From: Actinoplanes sp. M2I2 | GTDB lineage: Bacteria > Actinomycetota > Actinomycetes > Mycobacteriales > Micromonosporaceae | Direction: 5' to 3' | Assembly (NCBI RefSeq): GCF_023544445.1 | Contig: NZ_JALPVJ010000004.1 | Span: 248,001-312,000 of the forward strand | DNA length: 64,000 bases | In this document: piece after piece, positions 8,650 through 16,753 of the stretch | How positions within the stretch are numbered: the first letter of the stretch is position 1 | Layout: every line of letters starts with the position of its first letter | Program-made: the position numbers and the translations under genes | The notes under the pieces: model-generated | Database searches by the model: none | What the model was told of the DNA's origin: nothing | Seen by the model: only the letters and a program-made list of their open reading frames with translations

Positions 8650-9368
8650 TCGGTGCCACCTTGAGTTGGAGGACCTGCTGTAAGCGATCGAAGCGTCGCG
8701 AGCGCGTCACCGACCAGGCTGTCCGGCTGAGCCTCCGCAGATGGCGACAAATACCTTGCCGCAGCGCGTCGCAGCGCCACAGCCAACGCCGAACTGATGG
8801 AGGTTCCAGCACGGTTCTTCGCCCAGTCTGGCTCGATAGCGCAAGCCGTAAGCCCGCCCAGGGCGAGCTCCACCGTGACGTGCTTGCCATCGTCCTGCCC
8901 CACTGCTTTCGCCGGCGTGCCAGGCTGCCGGCTCTGCGCGGCACGGAGCTTGCTCAACACCTCTTCAGCAAGGTCGTTCTCATCGCGGGTCTGGCCGAAA
9001 GGCGTTGCCTGTTCGGAGTCCCTGACGTGCGCTTCGCTGCTTTCGCCGGCGGTCGCCTCAACGTCGGCTCGGCGCCGCCACCATCCGTCGTCGTCGACCG
9101 CTCGGGTCCAGGTCTCCATGGCGCGCCTCAACGCATCGTTGTTGGCGCCGAGGACCGCGTCGGCCAACTGTCCAGGCCCGAGGCGTTGCTGCCAGCCCTC
9201 ACGGACTCGCACCTCCGTGGGCATGCCATCACGGCCGAGAACGACGACGACCCAACCCGTCGGGTCGCTGCCCTCGACAGAACGAGGAATCGTGGAGCCG
9301 AGATCGCGCGCGAGCTGCCCCAGCTCAGCTGCCTGGCGTTGAAGGCGTAGAACTGCTTCCGGCTGCAT
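8646..9368 (-). CDS. YbaB/EbfC-like protein of ESX cluster
   Basis: 240 residues. The N-terminal 100 residues (LQRQAAELGQLARDLGSTIPRSVEGSDPTGWVVVVLGRDGMPTEVRVREGW) follow the YbaB/EbfC nucleoid-associated fold pattern: helix, beta strands with a conserved glycine turn, helix. A charged linker follows, then a second region ending PPTQGGTE that again resembles a YbaB strand-helix unit (GKHVTVELALGGLTACAIEPDWA). YbaB-like proteins often neighbour WXG100 genes in Micromonosporaceae. DNA binding has not been shown for this subgroup. Confidence 0.55.
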   Translation of the reverse strand: MQPEAVLRLQRQAAELGQLARDLGSTIPRSVEGSDPTGWVVVVLGRDGMPTEVRVREGWQQRLGPGQLADAVLGANNDALRRAMETWTRAVDDDGWWRRRADVEATAGESSEAHVRDSEQATPFGQTRDENDLAEEVLSKLRAAQSRQPGTPAKAVGQDDGKHVTVELALGGLTACAIEPDWAKNRAGTSISSALAVALRRAAARYLSPSAEAQPDSLVGDALATLRSLTAGPPTQGGTE

Positions 9369-9374
9369 CGGGTC

Positions 9375-9785
9375 TTATCGCCTCGCTCGTACGGATGGCG
9401 ATTGCAGGACTGCGCGGCCGATCATCCCCATCGATACCGCAACGAGGACCAAGAGCACCGCCAGAATGATCGGCGTTCCGCCGGCCGCGATGAAGAAGAC
9501 AGCCATCATCGCGACTACCCCAACCGCGACGAACACTGCGAGCGCCGCGAGCGTGCGAACAACACCATGGCTGCCGCGCCAAGCGACAGCGGTCCCCAGC
9601 AACGCCACCCCGGCGATCACTGCGGAAGCGATCGCCGTACCGGGCCGGCCGAAGGGCGAGGCATCGGCCACTTCCTCGAACCCGACGCTGGCGAATCCCA
9701 CCACGAAGAGCTCGATCATCACCGTCGTGAGCAGCAGGGCCAAGGCGAACCCGCCGGTCGCTCTCGCGGATGCTGGACTCTGCAC
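9375..9785 (-). CDS. Four-helix integral membrane protein, function unknown
   Basis: 136 residues with four hydrophobic segments (FALALLLTTVMIELFVVGFASV; AIASAVIAGVALLGTAVAW; TLAALAVFVAVGVVAMMAVFFIA; IILAVLLVLVAVSMGMIG) and a basic C-terminus. It starts at a GTG with a G-rich upstream site and ends 7 bases before the YbaB-like gene, so it probably belongs to the same operon. No family recognised. Confidence 0.55.
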   Translation of the reverse strand: MQSPASARATGGFALALLLTTVMIELFVVGFASVGFEEVADASPFGRPGTAIASAVIAGVALLGTAVAWRGSHGVVRTLAALAVFVAVGVVAMMAVFFIAAGGTPIILAVLLVLVAVSMGMIGRAVLQSPSVRARR

Positions 9786-9797
9786 GCCTACCCCCGG

Positions 9798-10295
9798 TCA
9801 CTCAAGGCGCACAGAGTGTCCTAATCCTGTACGACTGTGCAACCCCGTGTCGGCATGACGATCGATGCCCGAACTCGCGCAGCGCCGCTGCGCCGACCCC
9901 CAGCGCAGGCTGACCGTGCCGAGCACGCTCCCGGTCCAGGTCGTGACCTTGACCAGCCGCGCTTCATCCCCGCTGTCCCGCTCGACCGAGAAGGTCAGGT
10001 CGGACGTGGGGATGCCGAGCTCGCTGAGGAACTGCTCGGCGGTCGGTCCCGGATCGTCGATCGCCGGCCCCCGACCGGTCTTCCCGCCCACCAGGGCCCG
10101 CGGCCAGATGATCGGATAGTCGGCGGTCGCGGTCTGCTGCGACGCGGCCGTAGGTATGTCGCTGTCCGCGCGGCGGTTCACCGTCACTGCGGCGACCGCC
10201 AGAAGGATCACTCCCAGGGCCGCCGTGGCCGTTATCTGGAAACGCTTCCGCATGGTCGCCTGCCGCCCGTGGTTCGCTCCGCGATTCGTTGCCAT
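9798..10295 (-). CDS. Single-pass membrane protein, probably the remains of an anti-sigma-like gene
   Basis: 165 residues if started at 10295. A more natural start may be the ATG at 10253 (MRKRFQITATAALGVILLAVAAV), which begins right at the one membrane helix. Upstream, in a different frame, 10393-10233 encodes a plausible cytoplasmic N-terminus (MKQVDGGLSAAEEQQVRTRI ... GWQRIAERTTGG) whose ATG overlaps the TGA of a sigma-factor C-terminus. The original anti-sigma-like gene therefore seems to have started at 10393 and suffered a frameshift near 10255. The remaining part may or may not still be made. Confidence 0.45.
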   Translation of the reverse strand: MATNRGANHGRQATMRKRFQITATAALGVILLAVAAVTVNRRADSDIPTAASQQTATADYPIIWPRALVGGKTGRGPAIDDPGPTAEQFLSELGIPTSDLTFSVERDSGDEARLVKVTTWTGSVLGTVSLRWGSAQRRCASSGIDRHADTGLHSRTGLGHSVRLE

Positions 10296-10389
10296 CCGTC
10301 ACCGCTGAGCTGTGTCGAGTCTGCCTGGTGGTGGATCCGCGTCCGCACCTGCTGCTCCTCGGCTGCGCTCAGCCCGCCGTCGACCTGCT

Positions 10390-10476
10390 TCATTGCTCCG
10401 CCCCCAGCAGCGAGCGAAAATTTCCGGCGGCCCGAGCCGCATGGGTCTTGACCGCACCGCGGGTGATGCCCCGCAC
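10390..10476 (-). pseudogene. C-terminal stub of an ECF/SigE-type sigma factor
   Basis: About 28 residues (GITRGAVKTHAARAAGNFRS then LLGAEQ) match the last helix of sigma region 4.2, the part that contacts -35 DNA. The frame upstream of it does not resemble a sigma factor, so most of the gene is gone. Its stop overlaps ATG 10393 of the frameshifted membrane partner, as in intact sigma/partner pairs such as 1661-3374. Confidence 0.55.
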
Positions 10477-10639
10477 TCTGCCAAGTCCGCACCGATGGGA
10501 CGGGCACGACCGCATCATCAGCCAGCATCGACACACACACGTCGCTACCTTCGAATTCAGGCCGAGGGTCCTCAGCGGGCGGCTGATCGCAGCCGAACCG
10601 GCCCGGGGAGCCCGTGGGCTCCACCAAGCCGGGAGGAAC

Positions 10640-10861
10640 TCACTCCCCACCGACAACGGTCACCACCAGCCGGCGTTCGCGCAATAGCTGGATCGATTTG
10701 CGGGCGGCGCCTCGAGCGATGCCGTACTTCCAGACGAGTTGGTTCTCCGAGAGGATCGGCCGATCCGGCAGAAAATCGCCCGCTTGGATACCTGCCTCGA
10801 TGGCATCTGCCACCTGGACGTACCGTGTCCCGCATATGCCCCAAACGGAAACAGGGAACAT
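10640..10861 (-). CDS. Small GntR-type winged-helix protein, possibly truncated
   Basis: 73 residues. TRYVQVADAIEAGIQAGDFL then LSENQLVWKYGIARGAARKSIQLLRERRLVVTV is a GntR DNA-binding domain. The only available ATG (10861) lies inside the hairpin at 10852-10884 and has no ribosome site, and the usual GRGTFV ending is replaced by GGE-stop, so both ends may be damaged. It lies at the element's left boundary and, before integration, would have followed the tRNA-Arg gene. Confidence 0.4.
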   Translation of the reverse strand: MFPVSVWGICGTRYVQVADAIEAGIQAGDFLPDRPILSENQLVWKYGIARGAARKSIQLLRERRLVVTVVGGE

Positions 10862-10884
10862 AGCCCAAATGACTATGTTCCCTG
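10852..10884 (-). terminator. Original terminator of tRNA-Arg, left behind by the element
   Basis: CAGGGAACATAG (10852-10863) pairs perfectly with CTATGTTCCCTG (10873-10884), a 12 bp stem with a 9 base loop followed on the minus strand by TTTCC. In the chromosome before insertion it would sit 8 bases past the 3' end of tRNA-Arg, as expected for that gene's terminator. Confidence 0.6.
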
Positions 10885-10892
10885 CTCAACTG

Positions 10893-10935
10893 GTGCGCCC
10901 GAAGGGACTCGAACCCCTAACCTTCTGATCCGTAG
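10893..10935. repeat. Left attachment site (43 bp direct repeat)
   Basis: This segment is identical over 43 bases to 38884-38926, the 3' part of tRNA-Arg(ACG) from the anticodon loop to the discriminator base. Similarity stops abruptly on both sides (GGTGCG here, TCAGAT in the tRNA). It is the duplicated attachment core left by site-specific integration and is not a functional tRNA, since the 5' half is absent. Confidence 0.95.
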
Positions 10936-11156
10936 GGTGCGAGTGGTTCTGTCGGCCGGTGCCGATCGATGCACCACCACCGGCTTTGCGGCAGGTCAGT
11001 CGCGATTCGCGTTGTCATCGACTGTTGTTGCGCGATGTCCGCTGTCAACGCGCTTGTGAGCAGTCCGTGGGCAGAACACCCCTCCAAGCCGGCGCTGGGG
11101 GAAGCTGACGACTATGGCCGTACAGCCTCCCCAGCAGCCGGGTGGTTAGGCCGTGC

Positions 11157-13103
11157 CTACCATTCGTTGACCTTCTGCAGGAGGCTGCCGAGGGTCTTCC
11201 GCCACCTCTTCGCCTGCGCCGCCGTCAAGCCCTGACTCTCCACGAGCGGAGCTCCGCTGTCGTCGACCTGGTCTTCGAGGTACTCGAAGAAGTCGGTCAG
11301 TTCCCGCAGAGCCTTGTCGATCGTCTCCTGCGCCTCGACGTACGGGTCAGGTTCAGGCTGAGGCTCCGGGTTGGGACCGCCCTCTGGGCCCTTGCCGGGC
11401 TTCTTCGCAGAGCCTCCCTTCGGGAACAGGACGTACCGCAGCCTCTGGTTGGTCAGCGGCACAGGGCCGCCGTCCCCGGCGATGACCGGCTCGCCGTCAG
11501 CGTCAACCTCGATCGGTTGCTGGTCGGCGCGGCCGTCGCGGACGATCGAGGCAAGCTGAGTAATGCCGGCCGACGTCCCCATCATCGCTTCGATCAGGTC
11601 CGCGACTGACCTGCGGTCCGAACCGGCGCCCTGGTCATTACGGGCGATGCGGAAGACGTCGTCCCACACCGCGCCGTAGTACAACGCACGCACCGCGAGC
11701 TCGGCACAGCTCGCGCCGGGCACACCGGCCGACGCAAGCTCCGCCTGTGCGTCCTTCTCCAGGGCAGTCAGGCTCGTGTGCTGCACTGACCATGCATGCT
11801 TAGTGATCGCGGCGCCGTTCTGGATGACCTTGACGATGCGGTCGACGTCGGTATCGGGGTAGTCGGGGTGGCCGCGGAACTCACGGGCCACCAGTTCTGC
11901 CGCCAACGGCACCTTGGTCTTGCTGGTGACCCGCACTCGGGCGTTGTCACTCTTCTTCTCCTGGCGCAGCACGAACGCGATAGGGCGGCGGATGACGTCA
12001 TGCACCTGCGGGTCGGCCGTGGTGAACATCCACATCAACCGGGCGAAACGATCATCGAAATGCTCGGCGAGACCGACCTCAACCGCTTCCTCATGCGTCA
12101 GCCGTCCCAGCAACCAGTTGTAGTCGGCGCTGCTCTTGAGCAGGCCGCCGCGGTAGGCCGCCTGCAGGCAATCGTCGGCCATGGTCGAGTTCTGAGCCGC
12201 ATCGGTCCAGTCCTGCTTGGTGTTGAGGTGCTCCTGCGCCACCTTGATCTTGATGGCCGCCGCTAGGTCGAGGGTTCCGGGAGTGTCCGGCTCGAAACCG
12301 ACGATCAGCAGGAAGTTCGTCGTTGCGCATCGGACCCGCGCCCGGTCGTCCTCATCAACCTCGTCAGCCGGCCGGCTGACGATGCTGTTGATGTCTGCGA
12401 TGAACTCCGTCATCGCCTTGGAGCTGGCCGGCATACGCAGGACAGTGTCCTCCGGCTCTAGGCCCAGCGCGTCGTGCGCATGGCTGGTGCGGGATGAGCC
12501 TTCCCGGACCAGCGGGACCGCGATGTCCGTTGAACCGTCGCTGAAGTTGAGCACGGTCATAACGCCGAACGGCGCGTCCATGATGCCTTGGTCCCGAATC
12601 GGTGGGTTCGGGTCGTTGCTCTTGCGAGTCTTGTCCATGGCGACCTCGAGAGCGTGGAGCAGCTCCCGCGGGGAGGGGGCCGTCATCACGAGCTCGCCTG
12701 ACAGCGACTCAACGTTGGCGACGAGGCTTTCGTCGTGGCTGATCGCTTCTCCGCCGGCCAGGGGGTAGAAGTACCGGTCGGCGTTGCGGGGGTTGAGAGG
12801 GTCCGCCATGAGCCGGGGCGTCCAGACCAGGCCATCGAGGTAGAGCAGGTGGCCGCCGGGGATCCGCATGCGGCGCGGCTGCTCGATCTGAGGCAGGATC
12901 GCTTCCGGGTGAACCCATATCGTCGACATAGCGCCGGCCGCGCGGTCGCTCATGCCGAGGGCCTTCTTGGCCGCCGCCCGCAACTCCCGGATGACTGCGG
13001 GAGCCGGCAGCTCGGGAAGGCGGCGAAGCGGACGCGGCATTTCGGTGCGCTCGCCGTGTACCTGGACAGGCGAGGGGAACGAAGTGTTGATCGTGCTGGT
13101 CAC
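11157..13103 (-). CDS. Unrecognised 648-residue cargo protein
   Basis: Start GTG 13103 is chosen because GGAGG lies 6 bases upstream; the frame stays open further up, but that part has unrelated character. No signal peptide or membrane segment. A mixed alpha/beta N-terminal half contains VLNFSDGSTDIAVPLV then REGSSRTSHAHDALGL, faintly like the DG..R motif of ParB/DGQHR-type nucleotide-handling folds. A long, probably helical region follows, then a Pro-rich linker (GPEGGPNPEPQPEPDPY) and a C-terminal helical tail ending WRKTLGSLLQKVNEW. It is transcribed away from the McrA-like nuclease gene next door, in the cargo zone, so a defence role is possible but unproven. Confidence 0.75.
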   Translation of the reverse strand: MTSTINTSFPSPVQVHGERTEMPRPLRRLPELPAPAVIRELRAAAKKALGMSDRAAGAMSTIWVHPEAILPQIEQPRRMRIPGGHLLYLDGLVWTPRLMADPLNPRNADRYFYPLAGGEAISHDESLVANVESLSGELVMTAPSPRELLHALEVAMDKTRKSNDPNPPIRDQGIMDAPFGVMTVLNFSDGSTDIAVPLVREGSSRTSHAHDALGLEPEDTVLRMPASSKAMTEFIADINSIVSRPADEVDEDDRARVRCATTNFLLIVGFEPDTPGTLDLAAAIKIKVAQEHLNTKQDWTDAAQNSTMADDCLQAAYRGGLLKSSADYNWLLGRLTHEEAVEVGLAEHFDDRFARLMWMFTTADPQVHDVIRRPIAFVLRQEKKSDNARVRVTSKTKVPLAAELVAREFRGHPDYPDTDVDRIVKVIQNGAAITKHAWSVQHTSLTALEKDAQAELASAGVPGASCAELAVRALYYGAVWDDVFRIARNDQGAGSDRRSVADLIEAMMGTSAGITQLASIVRDGRADQQPIEVDADGEPVIAGDGGPVPLTNQRLRYVLFPKGGSAKKPGKGPEGGPNPEPQPEPDPYVEAQETIDKALRELTDFFEYLEDQVDDSGAPLVESQGLTAAQAKRWRKTLGSLLQKVNEW

Positions 13104-13562
13104 GAGGGTCCTCCACGGGTCCCGCCGAGAACGCGGGAGTCCATCTCCCGCGGGCACAACACGCGGGAGCTGGGACGCCGACCAGCTCTCGCTCTCGCCT
13201 CCGATGGATCTCTTGCCCATCCTCAGCGTGAGCGGCCCGAGAATGCCTATCGCGACGATGGTCTGGCCTCTGGAACCGGCTCCGCCGGAACACGTTCTGG
13301 GCACTCCCGGCCTCCGCGCAGATCGGCGCCTGCGCTTCAGCTCGTCGCGACGCATCTCGCGTCGTCACACACAGTGTTGCACTAGCGCGAGCAGAAGATC
13401 AAGGGCCCTTGGGTTTCCCCAGCTCAAAGGTCAGTGGGACGTCATCCTCTCGGCTAACCTGCTGTGACCGATGCGTTTAGTAACGCAATCTGACGACGGC
13501 AAACCACAGCGCGCACAGGTCAGCGGAAGTTTCCTGTCGTACCGACGTCGTACGGTCTTAGC
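13104..13562. promoter_or_regulatory. Divergent promoter region between two cargo genes
   Basis: This 459 bp stretch separates the genes starting at 13103 (minus) and 13563 (plus). TACGGT at 13551-13556, six bases before the GTG at 13563, is a possible -10 for a leaderless message. CGTAC-N-ACGTC-GTACG near 13538-13554 is a small inverted repeat that could be an operator. No gene is convincing inside. Confidence 0.35.
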
Positions 13563-14636
13563 GTGGATCTCGCCGCCGTTTCTCGCCGCAACATCCTCGA
13601 TGCCCTCGCCGAGGTCGACCGGCTCGGCCGCCGCCCTTTCCTGAAGACTTACGGCTTTGGGGCTGCCCGTACCTGGTTCATCGATCACGGCGGGCGGCTG
13701 TACGACTCCAAGGCGATCATGGGTTACGCCCATGGACTTGGAGTCGGTACGCGCCTAGTCTCGGCTGACTTTAAGGGCGGAGAACAGCCCGTGGCGCGAC
13801 GGCTCGAGGCACTCGGTTTCCACGTGCTCTCGTTACCGAACCCCGACTGGACGAGAGACGAGATCATCCTCGCCGGGGAGCTTGTGTCCAGAAACGGGTG
13901 GCGCCAGCTCGAAGCCAGCAGTCCGGACGTTCAGGCGCTTTCGCAGATGCTCCAAAGCCCCGTCATCCACGTCGGCCGGCGACACCCAGACTTCAGAAAT
14001 CCGGCCGGCGTCGCCCGGAAGACGTGGAACATCGTGAACCCGAGCAGCAACGGCAACCACCTCGATCGCGAAGTTTTTGACGACTACCGGGCCAGGCCGG
14101 CCGAGATGCTGGCCGAAGCGGCGATCATCAAGGAACGGCTCCGCGCCGGTATCGCTTCAGGCGCGGTAACGAACGCCCAGCCGCCGGATGCCGGCTTCGA
14201 CCGCCGCTATCGCGGCAAACCCGCCGAGGGAATCTATCCAGAGACGCAGGCAACGAGCCCACACGCGAGAGAAGCGGCTGTCCGCGAGCACGATCGCGTC
14301 TGTCGTCAGCTCATCGCGTACCTGGGCCGTCACGGCATTCGCGCGGGCGAGCTGGTCGATCCGCCGGTCGATGTGGCCTGGCGCAATGCTGCCGGCTTGC
14401 AGATGATCGCGGAGGTCAAGAGCTGCGTCGAGGGCAATGACTCCACTCAGCTGAGACTCGGGCTCGGCCAGATCCTTGAGTACCGGCATCGGCTGCTACC
14501 GGCTCGCGGTGCGGCAGGTGCCATCCTGCTAACGAGTAGGGTTACGGATCCCATCTGGTTCGAGATCTGCCGCGCCGCGGGCGTGAATCTTCTCGCAGCG
14601 GACGATGAACCGAGCTGGTCCTCCGCCGTTCTATGA
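13563..14636 (+). CDS. McrA-like restriction endonuclease with PD-(D/E)XK nuclease domain
   Basis: 357 residues. The N-terminal 90 residues (RRNILDALAEVDRLGRRPFL, WFIDHGGRLYDSKAIMGYAH, then ARRLEALGFHVL) resemble the N-terminal head of ScoMcrA-type modification-dependent enzymes. The middle part (HPDFRNPAGVARKTWNI) resembles the region before the HNH domain of actinobacterial restriction enzymes. In place of HNH the C-terminus has a PD-(D/E)XK core: Asp in VDVAWRN, then IAEVKSC (E-x-K, about residue 283) and GQILEYRHRL (Q-x3-Y helix). It probably cuts modified or foreign DNA. GTG start without a clear ribosome site. No companion methylase lies beside it, in keeping with a type IV-like enzyme. 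Confidence 0.72.
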   Translation: MDLAAVSRRNILDALAEVDRLGRRPFLKTYGFGAARTWFIDHGGRLYDSKAIMGYAHGLGVGTRLVSADFKGGEQPVARRLEALGFHVLSLPNPDWTRDEIILAGELVSRNGWRQLEASSPDVQALSQMLQSPVIHVGRRHPDFRNPAGVARKTWNIVNPSSNGNHLDREVFDDYRARPAEMLAEAAIIKERLRAGIASGAVTNAQPPDAGFDRRYRGKPAEGIYPETQATSPHAREAAVREHDRVCRQLIAYLGRHGIRAGELVDPPVDVAWRNAAGLQMIAEVKSCVEGNDSTQLRLGLGQILEYRHRLLPARGAAGAILLTSRVTDPIWFEICRAAGVNLLAADDEPSWSSAVL

Positions 14637-15164
14637 GTCGTCGGGCTGCGCCTCCGGAGGGCGACGCGGCGCACGCGTACACAGTGCCCCTGACCAGCAG
14701 GTGTCTCAACCTCGGAGCGGCTGAGACTTCAACTTGGCCGTGCATTTGCCGCAATCATGCTGCTTGGCGCGTCGACTAGATCGGTTCATGCGATCAAGGC
14801 CGCCAGATCCAGCTGGCGGTCTGTCGTACGTTCGTACGATGACGTACATACGGAGGCGGAGGCCGCGCCTACCCGACCAGACCTGAAATCTGAACTCTCG
14901 AAAGCGCCGACCTAAGATCTCAAACGCAGCGGGCGCTGACTCAGACCTGTGCCTGCGCTTCGCCTCGAAGTAGCGATCAGGGCACTGGGCTGGATGTATG
15001 CCCTGCCTGAACTGCCGTTCTACTTGTCGGAGGTTACGCAGGGACCTACACAAAATGCGAGAAGCTCGCGGCATCGCCTCTAGTTCATCTGCCGCTGTCC
15101 CTACCGTAGGTGGCATACTGTTGGCACCCAGTGTGCGCAGCGTCACGGTGGATAGGGGATTTGT
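14637..15164. other. Intergenic stretch upstream of ABC-3C operon
   Basis: 528 bp with no convincing coding frame. Base composition drifts to lower GC here, matching the operon that follows. It must contain the operon's promoter; no strong -35/-10 pair stands out. Confidence 0.4.
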
Positions 15165-16271
15165 GTGCCTGAGAACGGCCTCGGCTCCGCTGCGAGCCGC
15201 TTGTCAGAGCTCCCATCTCCGCCGGAACACAATGTAACTACGGTTTCAAACTTGGCCGGTGGTCCCGCTCCTACGCCGAAGCAGCGTATCCACTTCTACT
15301 CTCCCGACGAATGGGAAGAGTTCATTCTAGAGTGGGCGACTGGACTCCAAGAAAACTACACCCAGATTAAGCGAATCGGCGGCTCTAATGACCGAGGTGC
15401 TGATGTGGCCGCCTTCCTAAGCGACGATGGCTTCGAAGGCGCCTGGGACTGTATGCAGTGTAAGCACTACGAAGAATCACTGCGACCTAGCGACGCCTAT
15501 CCGGAAATGTTCAAGCTGATTCGGTCAGTCGTTGAAGGTCACTACACATTCCCTCGCCGATACTATTTCCTCGCTCCACAAGGATGCGGACAATCGCTCA
15601 AGCGTATGCTGAGCAAGCCGACTGAGCTTCGTACGAAGTTTCTGGAGAAGTTCGACGGAGAAAAGCCGCTTGGAGTAGGTCTAGCGCCCGACTTGGTAGA
15701 AAAGATTCGCGCAGAGGCCGAGGTGATCGACTATAGCACTTTCCAGTCAATGGAAATGCACGAAGTATTGGAAGTGCATCGACGCACCCCCTACTATGCT
15801 CACCGTTTCGGTGGCCCGCTTCCGCCTCGGCCGGCAGTGCCGATCCCTCCTGACGCCATTCGAGACGATGAGACTCGCTATATTGAGCACCTACTTGACG
15901 TGTACGTGGAGCATTATGTGCTTGACGCCAAGGGCATCGCAGACGTAAAGGCTCACCCCCAAGCCGCTAAGCACTTTAGCCGTCAGAGGGAAGCGTTCTA
16001 CAGCGCTGAAGCCCTAAGAATCTTCGCTCGCGACAGCGTCATGCCAGGAACATTCGAAGAACTCCAAGAGGAAGTTTATGACGGGGTAATCGAAACTGCT
16101 GAGCAAGCGCACTCAAATGGCATGGAGCGTCTCATGAAGGTCTTAGAAGCTGCGGCGTTACTCGCGCTTACTTCGAACGCTCTAATTCACGCTTACAACC
16201 CAAGGGATAAGCGCGGAATTTGTCACCAGCTTGCGAATATCGATCGACTTGTCTGGTGTGACCCGCAGTGA
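15165..16271 (+). CDS. ABC-three-component system effector with Mrr-like nuclease domain
   Basis: 368 residues. After a variable 40-residue leader comes IHFYSPDEWEEFILEWATGL, a typical start of the N-terminal restriction-endonuclease-like domain. The core GGSNDRGADVAAF (Asp) followed by WDCMQCKHYEES (Q-x-K, as in Mrr) gives the PD-(D/E)XK active site at about residues 75-105. The C-terminal half (DETRYIEHLLDVYVEHY through LANIDRLVWCD) is the helical domain characteristic of ABC-3C effectors and should bind the other subunits. Start GTG 15165 has AGGGGA upstream. Its stop overlaps the next start (GTGA). Lower GC and A/T-ending codons mark it as foreign to its surroundings. Confidence 0.82.
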   Translation: MPENGLGSAASRLSELPSPPEHNVTTVSNLAGGPAPTPKQRIHFYSPDEWEEFILEWATGLQENYTQIKRIGGSNDRGADVAAFLSDDGFEGAWDCMQCKHYEESLRPSDAYPEMFKLIRSVVEGHYTFPRRYYFLAPQGCGQSLKRMLSKPTELRTKFLEKFDGEKPLGVGLAPDLVEKIRAEAEVIDYSTFQSMEMHEVLEVHRRTPYYAHRFGGPLPPRPAVPIPPDAIRDDETRYIEHLLDVYVEHYVLDAKGIADVKAHPQAAKHFSRQREAFYSAEALRIFARDSVMPGTFEELQEEVYDGVIETAEQAHSNGMERLMKVLEAAALLALTSNALIHAYNPRDKRGICHQLANIDRLVWCDPQ

Positions 16272-16753
16272 ATGGTCAGCCGCTCAATGGCCCGCTGGAG
16301 ATAGGCCTTCGCGCCTTAGCGCTACTTATTAGTGCCTTCCCGAGATCCTACGACATAGCCACTCTAGCCTTCCTCGACTATAGTCTGCTTCATTCTAATG
16401 ACTTCGGAGGCCCAGAGAGCCTGCATCCAGATGTCCCTAACCACCAAACCGAGATAACCGTCAAGCGGGACCTCCTGGAACTAGGGCTGCAGGTAATGAT
16501 GCGCGCCAGGCTTGTGGCACTGGAAGTGGAGAGCAACGGCATACGTTATGCAGCTACAGAAAACGCCTCAGGTTTCGTCGATTTGCTTGAGTCAAGCTAC
16601 GTTGATGAACTGAAGGGCCGTGCCGACTGGGTCGTCCAGACCTTTGGGGGTATCGATCCCGTGGAATTGAGATCGAGAATGACTGCCCTCGGCCGTTGGA
16701 CTGAGTTCGTGGATATCGAACGAGGCTCCTTTGAGGAGGCAGGTGATGAGTAA
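16268..16753 (+). CDS. ABC-three-component system middle component
   Basis: 161 residues. The start NGPLEIGLRALALLISAFP then YDIATLAFLDYSLLHSNDFGGPESLHPDVPNH matches the pattern of the small middle component (MC2-like) of ABC-3C systems, with a winged-helix-like middle (VKRDLLELGLQVMMRARLVAL). It probably bridges effector and ATPase. It overlaps the upstream gene by 4 bases and the downstream gene by 8, so all three are made from one message. Confidence 0.8.
   Translation: MNGQPLNGPLEIGLRALALLISAFPRSYDIATLAFLDYSLLHSNDFGGPESLHPDVPNHQTEITVKRDLLELGLQVMMRARLVALEVESNGIRYAATENASGFVDLLESSYVDELKGRADWVVQTFGGIDPVELRSRMTALGRWTEFVDIERGSFEEAGDE

Noticed and set aside
10893..10935. Second tRNA-Arg gene at the left end
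   Set aside because: Only the 3' 43 bases match; the acceptor 5' strand and D arm are absent, so it is an attachment repeat.
14706..15146. 146-residue minus-strand frame between the nuclease and ABC-3C genes
   Set aside because: No ribosome site, composition like random GC-rich sequence, and no domain resemblance.
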